This document shows, one piece after another, positions 49,280 through 57,954 of a stretch of DNA of 64,000 bases (position 1 is the first letter of the stretch; each line of letters starts with the position of its first letter). This stretch comes from Desulfobaculum bizertense DSM 18034 (GTDB lineage: Bacteria > Desulfobacterota > Desulfovibrionia > Desulfovibrionales > Desulfovibrionaceae): positions 42,817 through 106,816 of the forward strand of contig NZ_FUYA01000002.1 of assembly GCF_900167065.1 (NCBI RefSeq), written 5' to 3'. Position numbers and translations under genes: made by a program. A model generated the notes under the pieces. That model saw only the letters and a program-made list of their open reading frames with translations, did not search any database and was not told where the DNA came from.

Positions 49280-51543
49280 GCGTCAGCTCCAAGAATGTTC
49301 ATGCGGTGACTCCAGACTCGGTGAACGAGAAAGGCTCCATTGTCCTGTTCCTCGTACTCCACCCAGTATGTGACATTCGTCGGGCGGAAACGGGTGAGGC
49401 TGTGCCCTGTCTTGACGTTTCGGAGAGATTTTTTGCTCTCTTTGACAGCGTGCAGAGCCTTTTGAATGTCCGTGAGCAGAATGCGCCGTGATGCCATAAG
49501 GCTCTCTGCCTCAGGCGTCAGTTTTACAGCGACAGACTGATATGCCGGGCGGGGCGCTGCGGAACGGTTCCAGAGTTCTTCCAGAAGCTGTTCCTTGAGG
49601 CGGACCCGGTTTTCCCGACGTTCGGAATCGCTGGGAGCAGGGCGAGAGACTGGCGTTTCACTTTCGGGGAAGATGAGGTCCAGCATGTGAAAAGATGCCT
49701 TGCCTGCCTTGGCAAAGAGGTCTCGGCACATGGCGCAGTAAGTGACGCCGTCGTTATCAAGCGCTGCGGCCCGTCGCTGGCTCACCGTGGCAGCAAGCAA
49801 AGGATTGGCATCCGCGAGCAGACCTCCAAATCCACAGCATTCCGTGGTCACTCCGGTGAGGCGAGGCTCTGTGCTTGTTACGCCAATTTTGTGGAGCAGG
49901 TCGCGGACTTCCTGCTGGAGTCCCGCGTCATAGCGGGCAGTGCAGGGGTCATGCAGGCACAGGGGCTGTTCTGGTCTGGCAGGAGCCAAAGCCGCAACGT
50001 GTGCGTTGAGCACTGACCAGAGAGAAATGCACTCAGCCTCAGGAAGCGCGGAACCAAGCGTTTCAAGACAGGATGGACACGCGACAATGAGTTTGGGGCG
50101 TCCCATTTTTTCCCAGTGCAGGCGAAGGGCGGCCGAACTTTCCTGAAAAAGTGCGGTTTCTCCCGCCCAGTCAGCGGGAGCACCACAACAGTGCAGGAGA
50201 AGTCCTACACCACCGTCGAGCTGTTCGCGGAGGAACGCATAGCTTTTGAGTATGCTGTCTGGGGAGGACGCGGACAGCTGACAGCCTGGGAAATAGGCCC
50301 ATTCGCTTTGGGTTTCACCCGGTGCATGTTCAGCGTAGGAACAGGCGTCACTATTGGCAAAGGCCATGTCGCGCAGGGCAAAATCATGAGCAGACTGTGG
50401 CATGACTTCGTTGTTGACAAGCTCTCGGCGAGCACCAAGGCACAGCTCTGCCATAGGGAAATCTTCTGGGCATAACTCCGTACACAGATCACAGAGCATG
50501 CAGGAGTTAATCATGGTGTTGGCTTGCCGGGTTCCCTTGACGATGGAGGCGTTATTATAAATCTGTCGGGCGTAGACCTTGGGGTAGCCACCAAATTCTT
50601 TGAGGTAGGCACAGTTGTTAACGCATTCCATGCACTCGCACTGAAAGCAGCGGGCTGCTTCCTGCTGAGCCTGATCCTGCGCGTACCCTGCGGCAGGAAT
50701 GGGAACTGGAGCCAGCTCGGTTTCGTTTTCAATGTTTGTGTAGAGCCGGGAGGTGTAGGGCGCTTCTTTTTCTCGGCCAAAGCCGAGCGCAGCATTTTGC
50801 AGTGCTCGCTCAATGGACAGCGCGGCCTTGTGCCCAAGGGCAGCGAGAAGCGCTGGAGAGCCAGTGGCCATGTCTGCTGGAGCGGCAAAAAGACGTTCCC
50901 GGTCACAGGCAAGCGTCAGAGGGTCAGGAAGAGAAATATGAAGCAGCTCCGCAGGGAGCACTGAGGGGTCGGCAAAGACTGCATCGACATCATCCAGAAG
51001 AGATTCCGCATGTTCAAGCGACGGAGATTCGCCTTCGTGGAATCGGACTCCAAGTGTGCTGAGCTTTTCTAGCTCTGCGGAGACGATTGTGTCAGCAAGG
51101 GAGAAGACCTTGAGACCATCGTCTTTTTTTGTACAGTATAGCTCGACAGAAATGCCTTTGCGGGCCAGATTCCAGGCCGCAGAAAGTCCGGGAAGACCAG
51201 CGCCAATGACTGCGGCGCGTTTACCTCGGGAGGGAAGAGGGCGCAGAGCTGGGGTGCGAGTTGCGTTTTCGGCGCAAAAACGTTCAAGGGCGGCGAGTTC
51301 AATACTGCCGCCTTTTTGTGCCCGAAGGCAGGCTCCTTTGCACGGAGCATCACAGATTCGGGCCAGAATGCCGGGGAGAGGAAGCGTCCGGCAGAGGATT
51401 GCCCATGCCTCATTTATTTTACCAGTAGACAGGAGTCGACAAAGTTCCCGCGCGTCAACGTGCAAGGGGCATGATGCCTTGCATTGCGGGGCTTCTTCCT
51501 GAATACAGTGGGCTTCAAAACGGCGAAGCGTTTTCTGATCCAT
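49276..51543 (-). CDS. Flavin/iron-sulfur oxidoreductase with CCG domains
   Basis: The 755-residue protein begins with a glutamate-synthase-type Fe-S domain (CKASCPLHVDARELC, about residues 21-35, and ICDAPCKGACLRAQKGG near 64-79). An FAD/NAD(P) fold follows (AAVIGAGLPGLSAAWNLARK from 110), then 4Fe-4S motifs CFQCECMECVNNC (about 300) and CMLCDLCTELC (about 348). Two heterodisulfide-reductase-type CCG regions (LLHCCGAPADWAG near 453; ECCGFGGLLADANP near 571) complete the set. It could link NAD(P)H to the aldehyde oxidoreductase or to a disulfide/thiol. A start at 51543 has GGGGAAAA upstream. Confidence 0.88.
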   Translation of the reverse strand: MDQKTLRRFEAHCIQEEAPQCKASCPLHVDARELCRLLSTGKINEAWAILCRTLPLPGILARICDAPCKGACLRAQKGGSIELAALERFCAENATRTPALRPLPSRGKRAAVIGAGLPGLSAAWNLARKGISVELYCTKKDDGLKVFSLADTIVSAELEKLSTLGVRFHEGESPSLEHAESLLDDVDAVFADPSVLPAELLHISLPDPLTLACDRERLFAAPADMATGSPALLAALGHKAALSIERALQNAALGFGREKEAPYTSRLYTNIENETELAPVPIPAAGYAQDQAQQEAARCFQCECMECVNNCAYLKEFGGYPKVYARQIYNNASIVKGTRQANTMINSCMLCDLCTELCPEDFPMAELCLGARRELVNNEVMPQSAHDFALRDMAFANSDACSYAEHAPGETQSEWAYFPGCQLSASSPDSILKSYAFLREQLDGGVGLLLHCCGAPADWAGETALFQESSAALRLHWEKMGRPKLIVACPSCLETLGSALPEAECISLWSVLNAHVAALAPARPEQPLCLHDPCTARYDAGLQQEVRDLLHKIGVTSTEPRLTGVTTECCGFGGLLADANPLLAATVSQRRAAALDNDGVTYCAMCRDLFAKAGKASFHMLDLIFPESETPVSRPAPSDSERRENRVRLKEQLLEELWNRSAAPRPAYQSVAVKLTPEAESLMASRRILLTDIQKALHAVKESKKSLRNVKTGHSLTRFRPTNVTYWVEYEEQDNGAFLVHRVWSHRMNILGADA

Positions 51544-51552
51544 GAGTTTTCC

Positions 51553-51604
51553 CCAAAAAAAAGCGGCCACGGCCGCACGCAGAGTTCTGCATACGACCGT
51601 GACC
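51553..51604 (-). terminator. Long hairpin plus T-tract directly after mop (probably leaky)
   Basis: On the minus strand, GGTCACGGTCGTATGCAGA pairs with CTCTGCGTGCGGCCGTGGCC (with several G-T pairs) and is followed by eight T. The ribosome site of the next gene lies directly after the T-run. It is an intrinsic terminator inside an otherwise tight operon. Confidence 0.85.
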
Positions 51605-51612
51605 AGAGTATG

Positions 51613-54345
51613 TTATTTTGCGAGGCCTTTTTCCTTGAGGCCAGCAAGCACCTTTTCCGGACGGGCCGGGAGCTTGGTGATGCGAACACCACAAGCATCA
51701 TAGATGCCGTTGATAACTGCTGCGTGAGGTGCGGAAAGCGGAAGCTCACCAACACCGGATGCGCCGTGCGGGCCATCCTTACGAGGCGTTTCAACGTAAA
51801 TCACTTCCATGTCGTCCGGGATATCCTTGATGTACGGGAATCCTGCACCGATCATGGTGGAGTGCTTCTTGATGTCTTCATAATCCTCAGTCAGAGCCAG
51901 ACCGATAGCCTGAGACAGGCCACCGTACATCTGACCGTCAACCACGAGGCGGTTACAGACCTTACCAATATCAGCAACAGCCTTGCAGTGCTCAACAACA
52001 GCCTTACCAGTCTTCATGTCGACGGCCATTTCCATGAGGAAGAGTCCATACATGTAGTTGGCAAAAGGTGCGCCCTGACCGTTTTCGTCGCAGTCCGTTG
52101 CCGGAGCAGTCCACTTGCCGTGGAAGTGCACAGGCTGCTTGGCTGCAACGAGGTCAGCGTAGGTGCCGTAGCTGCCGTCTTCCTTGCGCAGGGCGTCAAG
52201 GAGAATTTCGCAGACAACGCGGATGGCGTTACCAACCATGACCTGAGAGCGGCTACCGCCAGCCGGGCCACCATTGGGGCAGGTGCGGGTGTCGTTCAGG
52301 ACAAGGTGAATCTGTTCAGGCTTGAGGCCGAGCGGACGCAGGGTCTCGTGAGCTGTTGCCAGAGTACCCATGTCGGCGCCCTGACCGTGGTCATGCCATG
52401 TAACGAACACGGTGACGGTGTTGTCTTCGTTCAGCTCAAGATCTGCCTCAGCAGTATCCGGGCCGTCCAGACCGCAGCCGTACACGCCAAGAGCGATACC
52501 AACGCCGCGCTTCACGTCGTCAGTGGTGGTCTCGGCAACACGTTTCTTTGCTGCTTCGTAGTGAGGGCGCATGGCCTCAAACACTTCTGGCAGGCTCAAG
52601 ACTTCCGGAACCTGACCGGTCGGCGTCGTGGAGCCTTCGCGGTAGACGTTCTTGAGGCGCAGTTCAAATGGGTCCATGCCCAGCTTTTCTGCCAGCTCGT
52701 CCATCAGGACTTCGGACGGGAACTCACTTTCTGGTGCACCGTAGCCACGGAATGCGGAACCCCATGCATGGTTGGTGCAGACGGTACGGCCTTCACCACG
52801 GATGGCGGGGATGTCGTAACCAGCACCGATGAACTGTGCACCGCGAAGGGTCAGCAGGTCACCAAATTCGGAGTACGGACCGTGGTCAACAGACCAGTCG
52901 CTTTCCATGCCAAGGATTTTGCCGTCCTTGGTGGCAGCAAGACGCAGATCCGTGAAGAACGGGGAGCGTTTGCCGGTGTAGGTCTGCTGCTGGTACCAGG
53001 TGTATTTCAGGAAGACCGGGCGCTTGGTGACCATTGCGGCAACACCAACCAGAGCTTCCATTGTGGGGCTGAACTTGTAACCAAAGGTGCCACCTGTGGG
53101 GTTCTGCACCATGATGAGATTTTCCAGCTCAACGCCAATGCCGGGAGCAATCATTGCGCCGTGCAGGTGCAGGCCAATGGACTTGGAGTGGATGTTGAGT
53201 TTGCCGTCGTCATCAAGGAAGGCAAAACCAACATCAGGCTCGATGGGCATGTGTGGCTGGCGGCTGACGTAGAAGCTGTCTTCGACAACGGCGTCGGCCT
53301 TTTCGAACAGCGGAGCGGTCTCTTCACCCTTGGCAACCTTCTGGGTGAAGTAGATGTTCGGGGTGCCGGGGTGAATTTCGATGGCGTCATCAGCCATGGC
53401 AGCCGGGGCACTCATGTACTCGGGGAGCTGTTCCAGTTCGAGGTGAACATGCTTGGCAGCTTCCAGAGCGTGCTTTTCGGAATCAGCACAGACGATGGCA
53501 ACAGCGTCACCATACTGGAAGATTTTTTCATCATTCAGGATTGGGCGTTCCCAGCCATCACCCTTGTTGCTCGGGAAGGTGATGAGACCTGTGATGCGGT
53601 TTTTGCCGGGGACGTCTTTTGCCGTGATGATTTTGAAGACGCCGGGCATCTTTTCTGCTTCGGCAGTGTCAATGGACAGGATATTGGCGTGAGAAACTTC
53701 TGCCTGAACGAGAGCGCACTTCAAGGTTTCCTCGGGCATCTTGAGACCGAGGTCAGCGCCGTAATCCAATGTGCCTGTGACCTTTGCGATAGCAGACGGA
53801 CGGGGGTATTTCGTGCCCCAGATGCGGCCGTCTTCGGGGACCTTAAAGAGCAGGTCGTCGAGTTTCATGTCGCCACGCATAACAGCAGCGGCGTCCATGA
53901 CGGAGTCAACAATCGGTTTGTAGCCGGTGCAGCGGCATGCATTCCGATGCTTCTGGAACCAGTCGCGGATGTCTTCGCGGCTGGGAGAAGGATTCTGGAG
54001 CAGCAGAGCATAGGTGGACATGATGAAGCCGGGTGTGCAGAAACCGCACTGTGCTGCACCGTGTGCCATCCATGCAACCTGAATGGGGTGGAGCTGCGTG
54101 GGGGTGCCGAGACCTTCCAGAGTGGTGATTTCGGTGTAGTCAGCTACGCGCTTCATCTTGAGGGTACAGGTACGTTTCAGCTTGCCGTCAATGATGACGG
54201 AGCAGCTGCCGCACTGACCAGTTCCACATCCAATCTTAACGCTTGTTAAACCAAGGTTTTCGCGAAGAACATCGGCAAGGCTCTTGTCCTGTTCGACAAT
54301 CACCATGCGCTCAACGCCATTCACCTTGAGGGTACGTTTGAGCAT
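51613..54345 (-). CDS. mop: Molybdenum aldehyde oxidoreductase (xanthine oxidase family)
   Basis: Oxidises aldehydes to carboxylic acids with molybdopterin cytosine dinucleotide. The 910-residue single-chain protein (D. gigas enzyme: 907) has two N-terminal 2Fe-2S clusters: C40, C45, C48, C60 and C100, C103, C137, C139, positions identical to D. gigas AOR. The molybdenum domain has GTFGYKF, FRGYGAPES and the catalytic glutamate in GASGVGELPLSAPH (about E867). No FAD domain is present, as expected for AOR, so electrons go to flavodoxin or another carrier. AAGGAGG precedes the start. The MoeA-like gene ends 75 bases before. Confidence 0.97.
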   Translation of the reverse strand: MLKRTLKVNGVERMVIVEQDKSLADVLRENLGLTSVKIGCGTGQCGSCSVIIDGKLKRTCTLKMKRVADYTEITTLEGLGTPTQLHPIQVAWMAHGAAQCGFCTPGFIMSTYALLLQNPSPSREDIRDWFQKHRNACRCTGYKPIVDSVMDAAAVMRGDMKLDDLLFKVPEDGRIWGTKYPRPSAIAKVTGTLDYGADLGLKMPEETLKCALVQAEVSHANILSIDTAEAEKMPGVFKIITAKDVPGKNRITGLITFPSNKGDGWERPILNDEKIFQYGDAVAIVCADSEKHALEAAKHVHLELEQLPEYMSAPAAMADDAIEIHPGTPNIYFTQKVAKGEETAPLFEKADAVVEDSFYVSRQPHMPIEPDVGFAFLDDDGKLNIHSKSIGLHLHGAMIAPGIGVELENLIMVQNPTGGTFGYKFSPTMEALVGVAAMVTKRPVFLKYTWYQQQTYTGKRSPFFTDLRLAATKDGKILGMESDWSVDHGPYSEFGDLLTLRGAQFIGAGYDIPAIRGEGRTVCTNHAWGSAFRGYGAPESEFPSEVLMDELAEKLGMDPFELRLKNVYREGSTTPTGQVPEVLSLPEVFEAMRPHYEAAKKRVAETTTDDVKRGVGIALGVYGCGLDGPDTAEADLELNEDNTVTVFVTWHDHGQGADMGTLATAHETLRPLGLKPEQIHLVLNDTRTCPNGGPAGGSRSQVMVGNAIRVVCEILLDALRKEDGSYGTYADLVAAKQPVHFHGKWTAPATDCDENGQGAPFANYMYGLFLMEMAVDMKTGKAVVEHCKAVADIGKVCNRLVVDGQMYGGLSQAIGLALTEDYEDIKKHSTMIGAGFPYIKDIPDDMEVIYVETPRKDGPHGASGVGELPLSAPHAAVINGIYDACGVRITKLPARPEKVLAGLKEKGLAK

Positions 54346-54420
54346 GAAGCGATCCTCCTTCTGAGTACTTCAGTTACCACTTGTGGGCAGAGATTCATCT
54401 GGAATGCCTGTCCATCCCGT

Positions 54421-55440
54421 TTATTTGCCAAAGGAACACAGGGGGAAACGACAGGTTTCGCATCCCGCACAGAATCCACCGTGGCATAAATCAACGATAT
54501 CCTCCCGCGTGGGATGTTGCCCGGCAACAATACGGGGGACGACGAGGTCAAAGATACTGGCGCGGTAGTACATGACACAGCCGGGCAGTCCAACGATCGG
54601 AACGCCATCCAGCTCGGCATACATGAACATCACGCCGGGGAAAGTTGGGGAGCCATAGGTGATGACCTTGGCGCCTGTTGCACGAATGCTGGCAGGGGTC
54701 TGGTCATCTGGGTCGACGCTCATGCCGCCCGTCACCACAACCATTTCTGCGCCATCGTGAATGGCATCCAGAATGGCTCGGGAGGTCACTTTCGGGTCAT
54801 CGCCAACAAGTGTCTGGCCAATAACCTCGGAATTGAGCGCCTTAAATTTTTTGCGAATAACAGGACCAAATTTGTCCTTGATGCGTCCGCTCAGAACCTC
54901 TGTGCCGGTCGTCACCACACCGATCTTGAGGTGCCGAAATGGCGTGACACTGACAATGGGTCCTGCTTCTCGACAGATTTCCTCGACCTGCTGAATTTTT
55001 TCTTCCTCAACAACCAGCGGAACGACACGGGTTCCGGCAACGTCGCGGGCTTTGGAAATTTGCAGTCCATCATGCATCGTCGCCAGCACAACATCCTGAA
55101 TGGAGTTGATGCGCTTGAGCGCTTCGACGTTAATGGTGAGGAGTCCGGGTTCTGCTGTCATGTTGATGCGGCCTTCGCTCACATCAGAAAGCGTGATCCC
55201 GGGGCCTGCTGCGGCTTTGGCAATGCGGTCTGCAGCTTCATTTTCATGAAGCTGACCGTCCTCCAAAGTCAGGACGTAGACATGTTCCTTGCCAATATCG
55301 AGCAAGGTTGGAATGTCTTCTTCTTTGATAATATGCCCTTTGCGGAATGCCGGCCCTTTACACTCGCCGGGCACAATGCGGGTCATATCCTGACAGAGCA
55401 CGCTGCCAATAGATTCTTGAACAGGAATTGCTTTCATCAT
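54421..55440 (-). CDS. MoeA-like molybdopterin-binding protein with C-terminal cysteine tail
   Basis: The 339-residue protein has the MoeA/MogA-type molybdopterin-binding domain in the second half (LKIGVVTTGTEVLSGRIKD, VVTGGMSVDPDDQTP, GLPGCVMYYRASIFD). The N-terminal half resembles a diverged MoeA domain I/III. The last 21 residues have five cysteines (C319, C324, C327, C330, C335), which is not part of classical MoeA and could bind a metal or cluster or carry sulfur. Start 55440 has GGAG 11 bases before; ATG 55437 is a possible alternative. It precedes mop and may insert or modify its cofactor. Confidence 0.85.
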   Translation of the reverse strand: MMKAIPVQESIGSVLCQDMTRIVPGECKGPAFRKGHIIKEEDIPTLLDIGKEHVYVLTLEDGQLHENEAADRIAKAAAGPGITLSDVSEGRINMTAEPGLLTINVEALKRINSIQDVVLATMHDGLQISKARDVAGTRVVPLVVEEEKIQQVEEICREAGPIVSVTPFRHLKIGVVTTGTEVLSGRIKDKFGPVIRKKFKALNSEVIGQTLVGDDPKVTSRAILDAIHDGAEMVVVTGGMSVDPDDQTPASIRATGAKVITYGSPTFPGVMFMYAELDGVPIVGLPGCVMYYRASIFDLVVPRIVAGQHPTREDIVDLCHGGFCAGCETCRFPLCSFGK

Positions 55441-55469
55441 GACGTTGCGACTCCAGGTCTTTCAGCCCA

Positions 55470-55512
55470 AAGAGGCTTTCTCTATGTTTGCGTTGAAGAG
55501 AGAAAGCCTCTT
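55470..55512 (-). promoter_or_regulatory. Strong leader hairpin before the MoeA-like gene
   Basis: A perfect 14-base-pair stem AAGAGGCTTTCTCT/AGAGAAAGCCTCTT with a 15-base loop lies 30-70 bases before the start. No T-tract follows. A transcript leader structure, or the end of the upstream operon, are both possible. Confidence 0.4.
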
Positions 55513-55741
55513 GGCCGATATGTACACATAAGCATATGAAGGTGATTCTTTATATGCTCAAAAGAACACAACAGGTCAACAGCATAAAACTCAAAAAATT
55601 GGGGAGTTCAGAAAATATGGTGCAGGGAAAATTGCGGAAACAAAGGATTGGCGGGAGCTGAGAGCTTTTTCAAAAAAAGTCGCTTTTCTGACACTTTTTT
55701 TGTTCGTTATGTCACGAGTTGAGGGTGTTTACTCATACAAT

Positions 55742-55768
55742 GGCCGGAATACCTGTAGTATCCCGGCC
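55742..55768 (-). terminator. Hairpin after the DUF364 gene
   Basis: GGCCGG-A-ATAC and GTAT-C-CCGGCC pair 36 bases after the stop of the DUF364 gene. There is no T-run, so it may be a weak or Rho-assisted end of the mod operon. Confidence 0.45.
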
Positions 55769-55804
55769 AGGAAAAGCAAATTATCTGGAGTGGAAAAGAA
55801 AAGT

Positions 55805-56530
55805 TTATGAACTTTGGCAGCAGAACCTGTCCCAGCCCATGATGTCTGCTGCGGCAGAAATCGTTGTTCCATAGAACAGGACAGGTGTGTCTGTGATAAA
55901 CTTGTCCACTGTATCGTTTGCAATTGTCGACCCGGTCACAAGCAGAAGATCTGCCCAGTCTATTGCATCCTGAGTTGTGTCTGGTCCTTCAATTGTGGGG
56001 CCGAGTTTTGCTGTCCCAATATTATCTGGATCAAGATCAATCACACGCATGGAAAAGCTTTTTGCCAGTTCTTCGATCATGCTGGGCTGGTAGCCAATTT
56101 GTGTGATTTTTGTTTCTGGTCCGTAGTGTTCGCGGATGTGTTCAGCAAGCTGTGGAGAGCATTTTGCCGGGCCACCATCTTTGCAGTGGATGGTGTGAGT
56201 CGTGTGACCAAGCTCGCGTTCAACAGCATTGAGCGTGGCAACAAAAATTGCGCGGCGGAAGGAGTTCTGGAGCGGCATTTCTGCGATTTCACGCAAGGGA
56301 CCATTAAAGTTGCCAAAGTGGTCAGTAAAGGCCTGCCCTGCGGAATTGCGGAAGCGAGCTTCCATGAGCCGCTCTTTTCCTTGCTGGAGTGGAAAGTCAT
56401 CCCGCTCCGGGTTGCCAATGGCTTCTTCAACAGTCAGCGTGCGTGCAGACACGGCGATTTCTTCATCCAGAATACCTTCTTTTTCCCACCGGGAGCGGAC
56501 AATATTCTGAATTTTTTCAAGTGATGTCAT
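55805..56530 (-). CDS. DUF364 (putative metal-chelation) Rossmann-like protein
   Basis: The 241-residue protein has the DUF4213/DUF364 arrangement: an N-terminal enolase-like part and a C-terminal Rossmann part with IDLDPDNIG, WADLLLVTGSTIANDTVDKF and VLFYGTTISAAADIMGWDRF. The family is thought to bind a metal-containing ligand. Placed last in the Mo/W transport operon, 23 bases after the second permease, it may handle molybdate or tungstate or a pterin. GGAGG lies before 56530. Confidence 0.8.
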   Translation of the reverse strand: MTSLEKIQNIVRSRWEKEGILDEEIAVSARTLTVEEAIGNPERDDFPLQQGKERLMEARFRNSAGQAFTDHFGNFNGPLREIAEMPLQNSFRRAIFVATLNAVERELGHTTHTIHCKDGGPAKCSPQLAEHIREHYGPETKITQIGYQPSMIEELAKSFSMRVIDLDPDNIGTAKLGPTIEGPDTTQDAIDWADLLLVTGSTIANDTVDKFITDTPVLFYGTTISAAADIMGWDRFCCQSS

Positions 56531-56553
56531 TTCTCTTGGACCTCCGGCCAGCA

Positions 56554-57228
56554 TCAGATGGCTGACCATTTTTTCAGCGCAATAAACATGCAGATGGATG
56601 CTGCTCCAACAATGCAGGACAGGAGTGCTGCCCGTTCAAACTCACCGTTGAAAACAGCATTGTAAATTTCGAGTGAAAGCGTGTTGGTGCGCCCAACAAT
56701 ATTTCCTCCGAGCATAAGCGTCATGCCCACTTCGCCAAGGGCACGGCCTGTCGCGAGCAGTAAGCCTGCGGCAATACTTTTCTTTGTACAGGGCAGGAGT
56801 ACACGAAAAAAGATGAAAGGTGTAGTCGTGCCCAGCACCGCCGCAACATCTGCAAGTTTTCTGGCTTCATCCGACTGGAGTGCAGCCTGAACGGGCTTTA
56901 TGGCAAGGGGCAGACCTGCAACAAAAGCCGCCAGCACCAGCCCCGGAAAGCTAAAGATGATTTGTCCCGAAAAGAGTCCTCCGAATGGTCCTTCGCGGCC
57001 AAAGAGCACAAGCAGGACAAAGCCGCTGGCAACAGGCGGAAAGACAAGAGGGAGCGTTACGAGAATATCAATGGCCTCGCGAAGGGGTCCTTTTGACCAC
57101 GCCAGCCAGCAGGCGAGTGGAAGGGCGATGAGGAGAAAGCAGAGGCCAGAAACACTGAGCACCTTGATGGAAAGTGACAGGGGTTCCAGAGTCTGGGCCT
57201 GCGTTGCGAGGAGGAAAAAGCCCTGCAT
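56554..57228 (-). CDS. Second ABC permease of the mod operon (ModB-like)
   Basis: The 224-residue membrane protein has about five to six helices and the EAA-type cytoplasmic loop LADVAAVLGTTTPFIFFRVLLP, followed by GRALGEVGMTLMLGGNI, which is typical of molybdate permeases. Start and stop are contiguous with the second binding-protein gene. There is no second ATPase, so it probably uses the upstream ModC. Confidence 0.87.
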   Translation of the reverse strand: MQGFFLLATQAQTLEPLSLSIKVLSVSGLCFLLIALPLACWLAWSKGPLREAIDILVTLPLVFPPVASGFVLLVLFGREGPFGGLFSGQIIFSFPGLVLAAFVAGLPLAIKPVQAALQSDEARKLADVAAVLGTTTPFIFFRVLLPCTKKSIAAGLLLATGRALGEVGMTLMLGGNIVGRTNTLSLEIYNAVFNGEFERAALLSCIVGAASICMFIALKKWSAI

Positions 57229-57954
57229 TTACAGACCAAACCTGTGAATAATGGTCTGTGCCTCTGGGGTCTGCACAAAGGCAAGAAATGCTGTGGCTTC
57301 GTCCTTGTGTGGGGCGTCTGCCATTTCACAGAGCACGATGGAAATCGGGGAGTATGCTTTTTCGTTGAGTTCTGCATAGCCACCGATCTTGGGCGCAAGC
57401 TTGAGGGCGTGCGTGAGGTTGATGAACGCGACATCGACTTCACCGCTTAAAAGGTATGCCGCAGCCTGAGGAACCGTGGAAACCGGAATGAGCCGATCCC
57501 CAAGCTTGTGCAAAAGGCCGGTGTTTTCAAGATATTCCTTGGCGGCTTTGCCATAGATTGCCCTGCTTGGATCTGGAATGGCGAGTTTTCGAAAGCCGAG
57601 GGCTAGCTCCTGCGGGCCATTAAAGCTTTTCCCCTTGGGGTAAATGGCAACAAGTTTGCCTTTGCCAAGGGAATCTTCCCGGCAAAACTCAAGTCCTGAA
57701 TCCTTGAGGAAATTTTTGTCTCCCAGCACAAGATCGACTGCACCGCTCATTTTTGCCTGTGCTGTGACGCGGGCCATGTTGCCATAGACCAGCTCTGGCT
57801 TTTCTCCACCGCTTTGAACATAGGCTTTGACCACAGGATTCAGAACGGCCCGGTAGCCAGCTCCGGAGGCGATGACAAGCTGGGCAAAGGCTGAGGAGGG
57901 GATACAGAGGAGAACGAGAAGCACGAGCGAGATTATGCGAGGAGATCGAAACAT
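57229..57954 (-). CDS. Second oxyanion-binding protein of the mod operon (ModA-like)
   Basis: The 241-residue periplasmic protein has a signal peptide (residues 1-24, cleavage after SAFA) and a ModA-type fold with LVIASGAGYRAVLNPVVKAY, LVLGDKNFL, LGKGKLVAIYPKG and STVPQAAAYLLSGEVDVAFINL. Its sequence differs much from the first ModA; the ligand may be tungstate, chromate or another oxyanion. The start overlaps the end of modC by 22 bases. Confidence 0.85.
   Translation of the reverse strand: MFRSPRIISLVLLVLLCIPSSAFAQLVIASGAGYRAVLNPVVKAYVQSGGEKPELVYGNMARVTAQAKMSGAVDLVLGDKNFLKDSGLEFCREDSLGKGKLVAIYPKGKSFNGPQELALGFRKLAIPDPSRAIYGKAAKEYLENTGLLHKLGDRLIPVSTVPQAAAYLLSGEVDVAFINLTHALKLAPKIGGYAELNEKAYSPISIVLCEMADAPHKDEATAFLAFVQTPEAQTIIHRFGL

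Noticed and set aside
51484-54249. A 921-codon plus-strand frame opposite mop
   Set aside because: The minus strand encodes a full aldehyde oxidoreductase with all Fe-S cysteines; the opposite frame has no recognisable domain.
55470-55512. Molybdenum-cofactor riboswitch in the leader of the MoeA-like gene
   Set aside because: It is a simple 14-base-pair hairpin without the multi-stem Moco RNA consensus.
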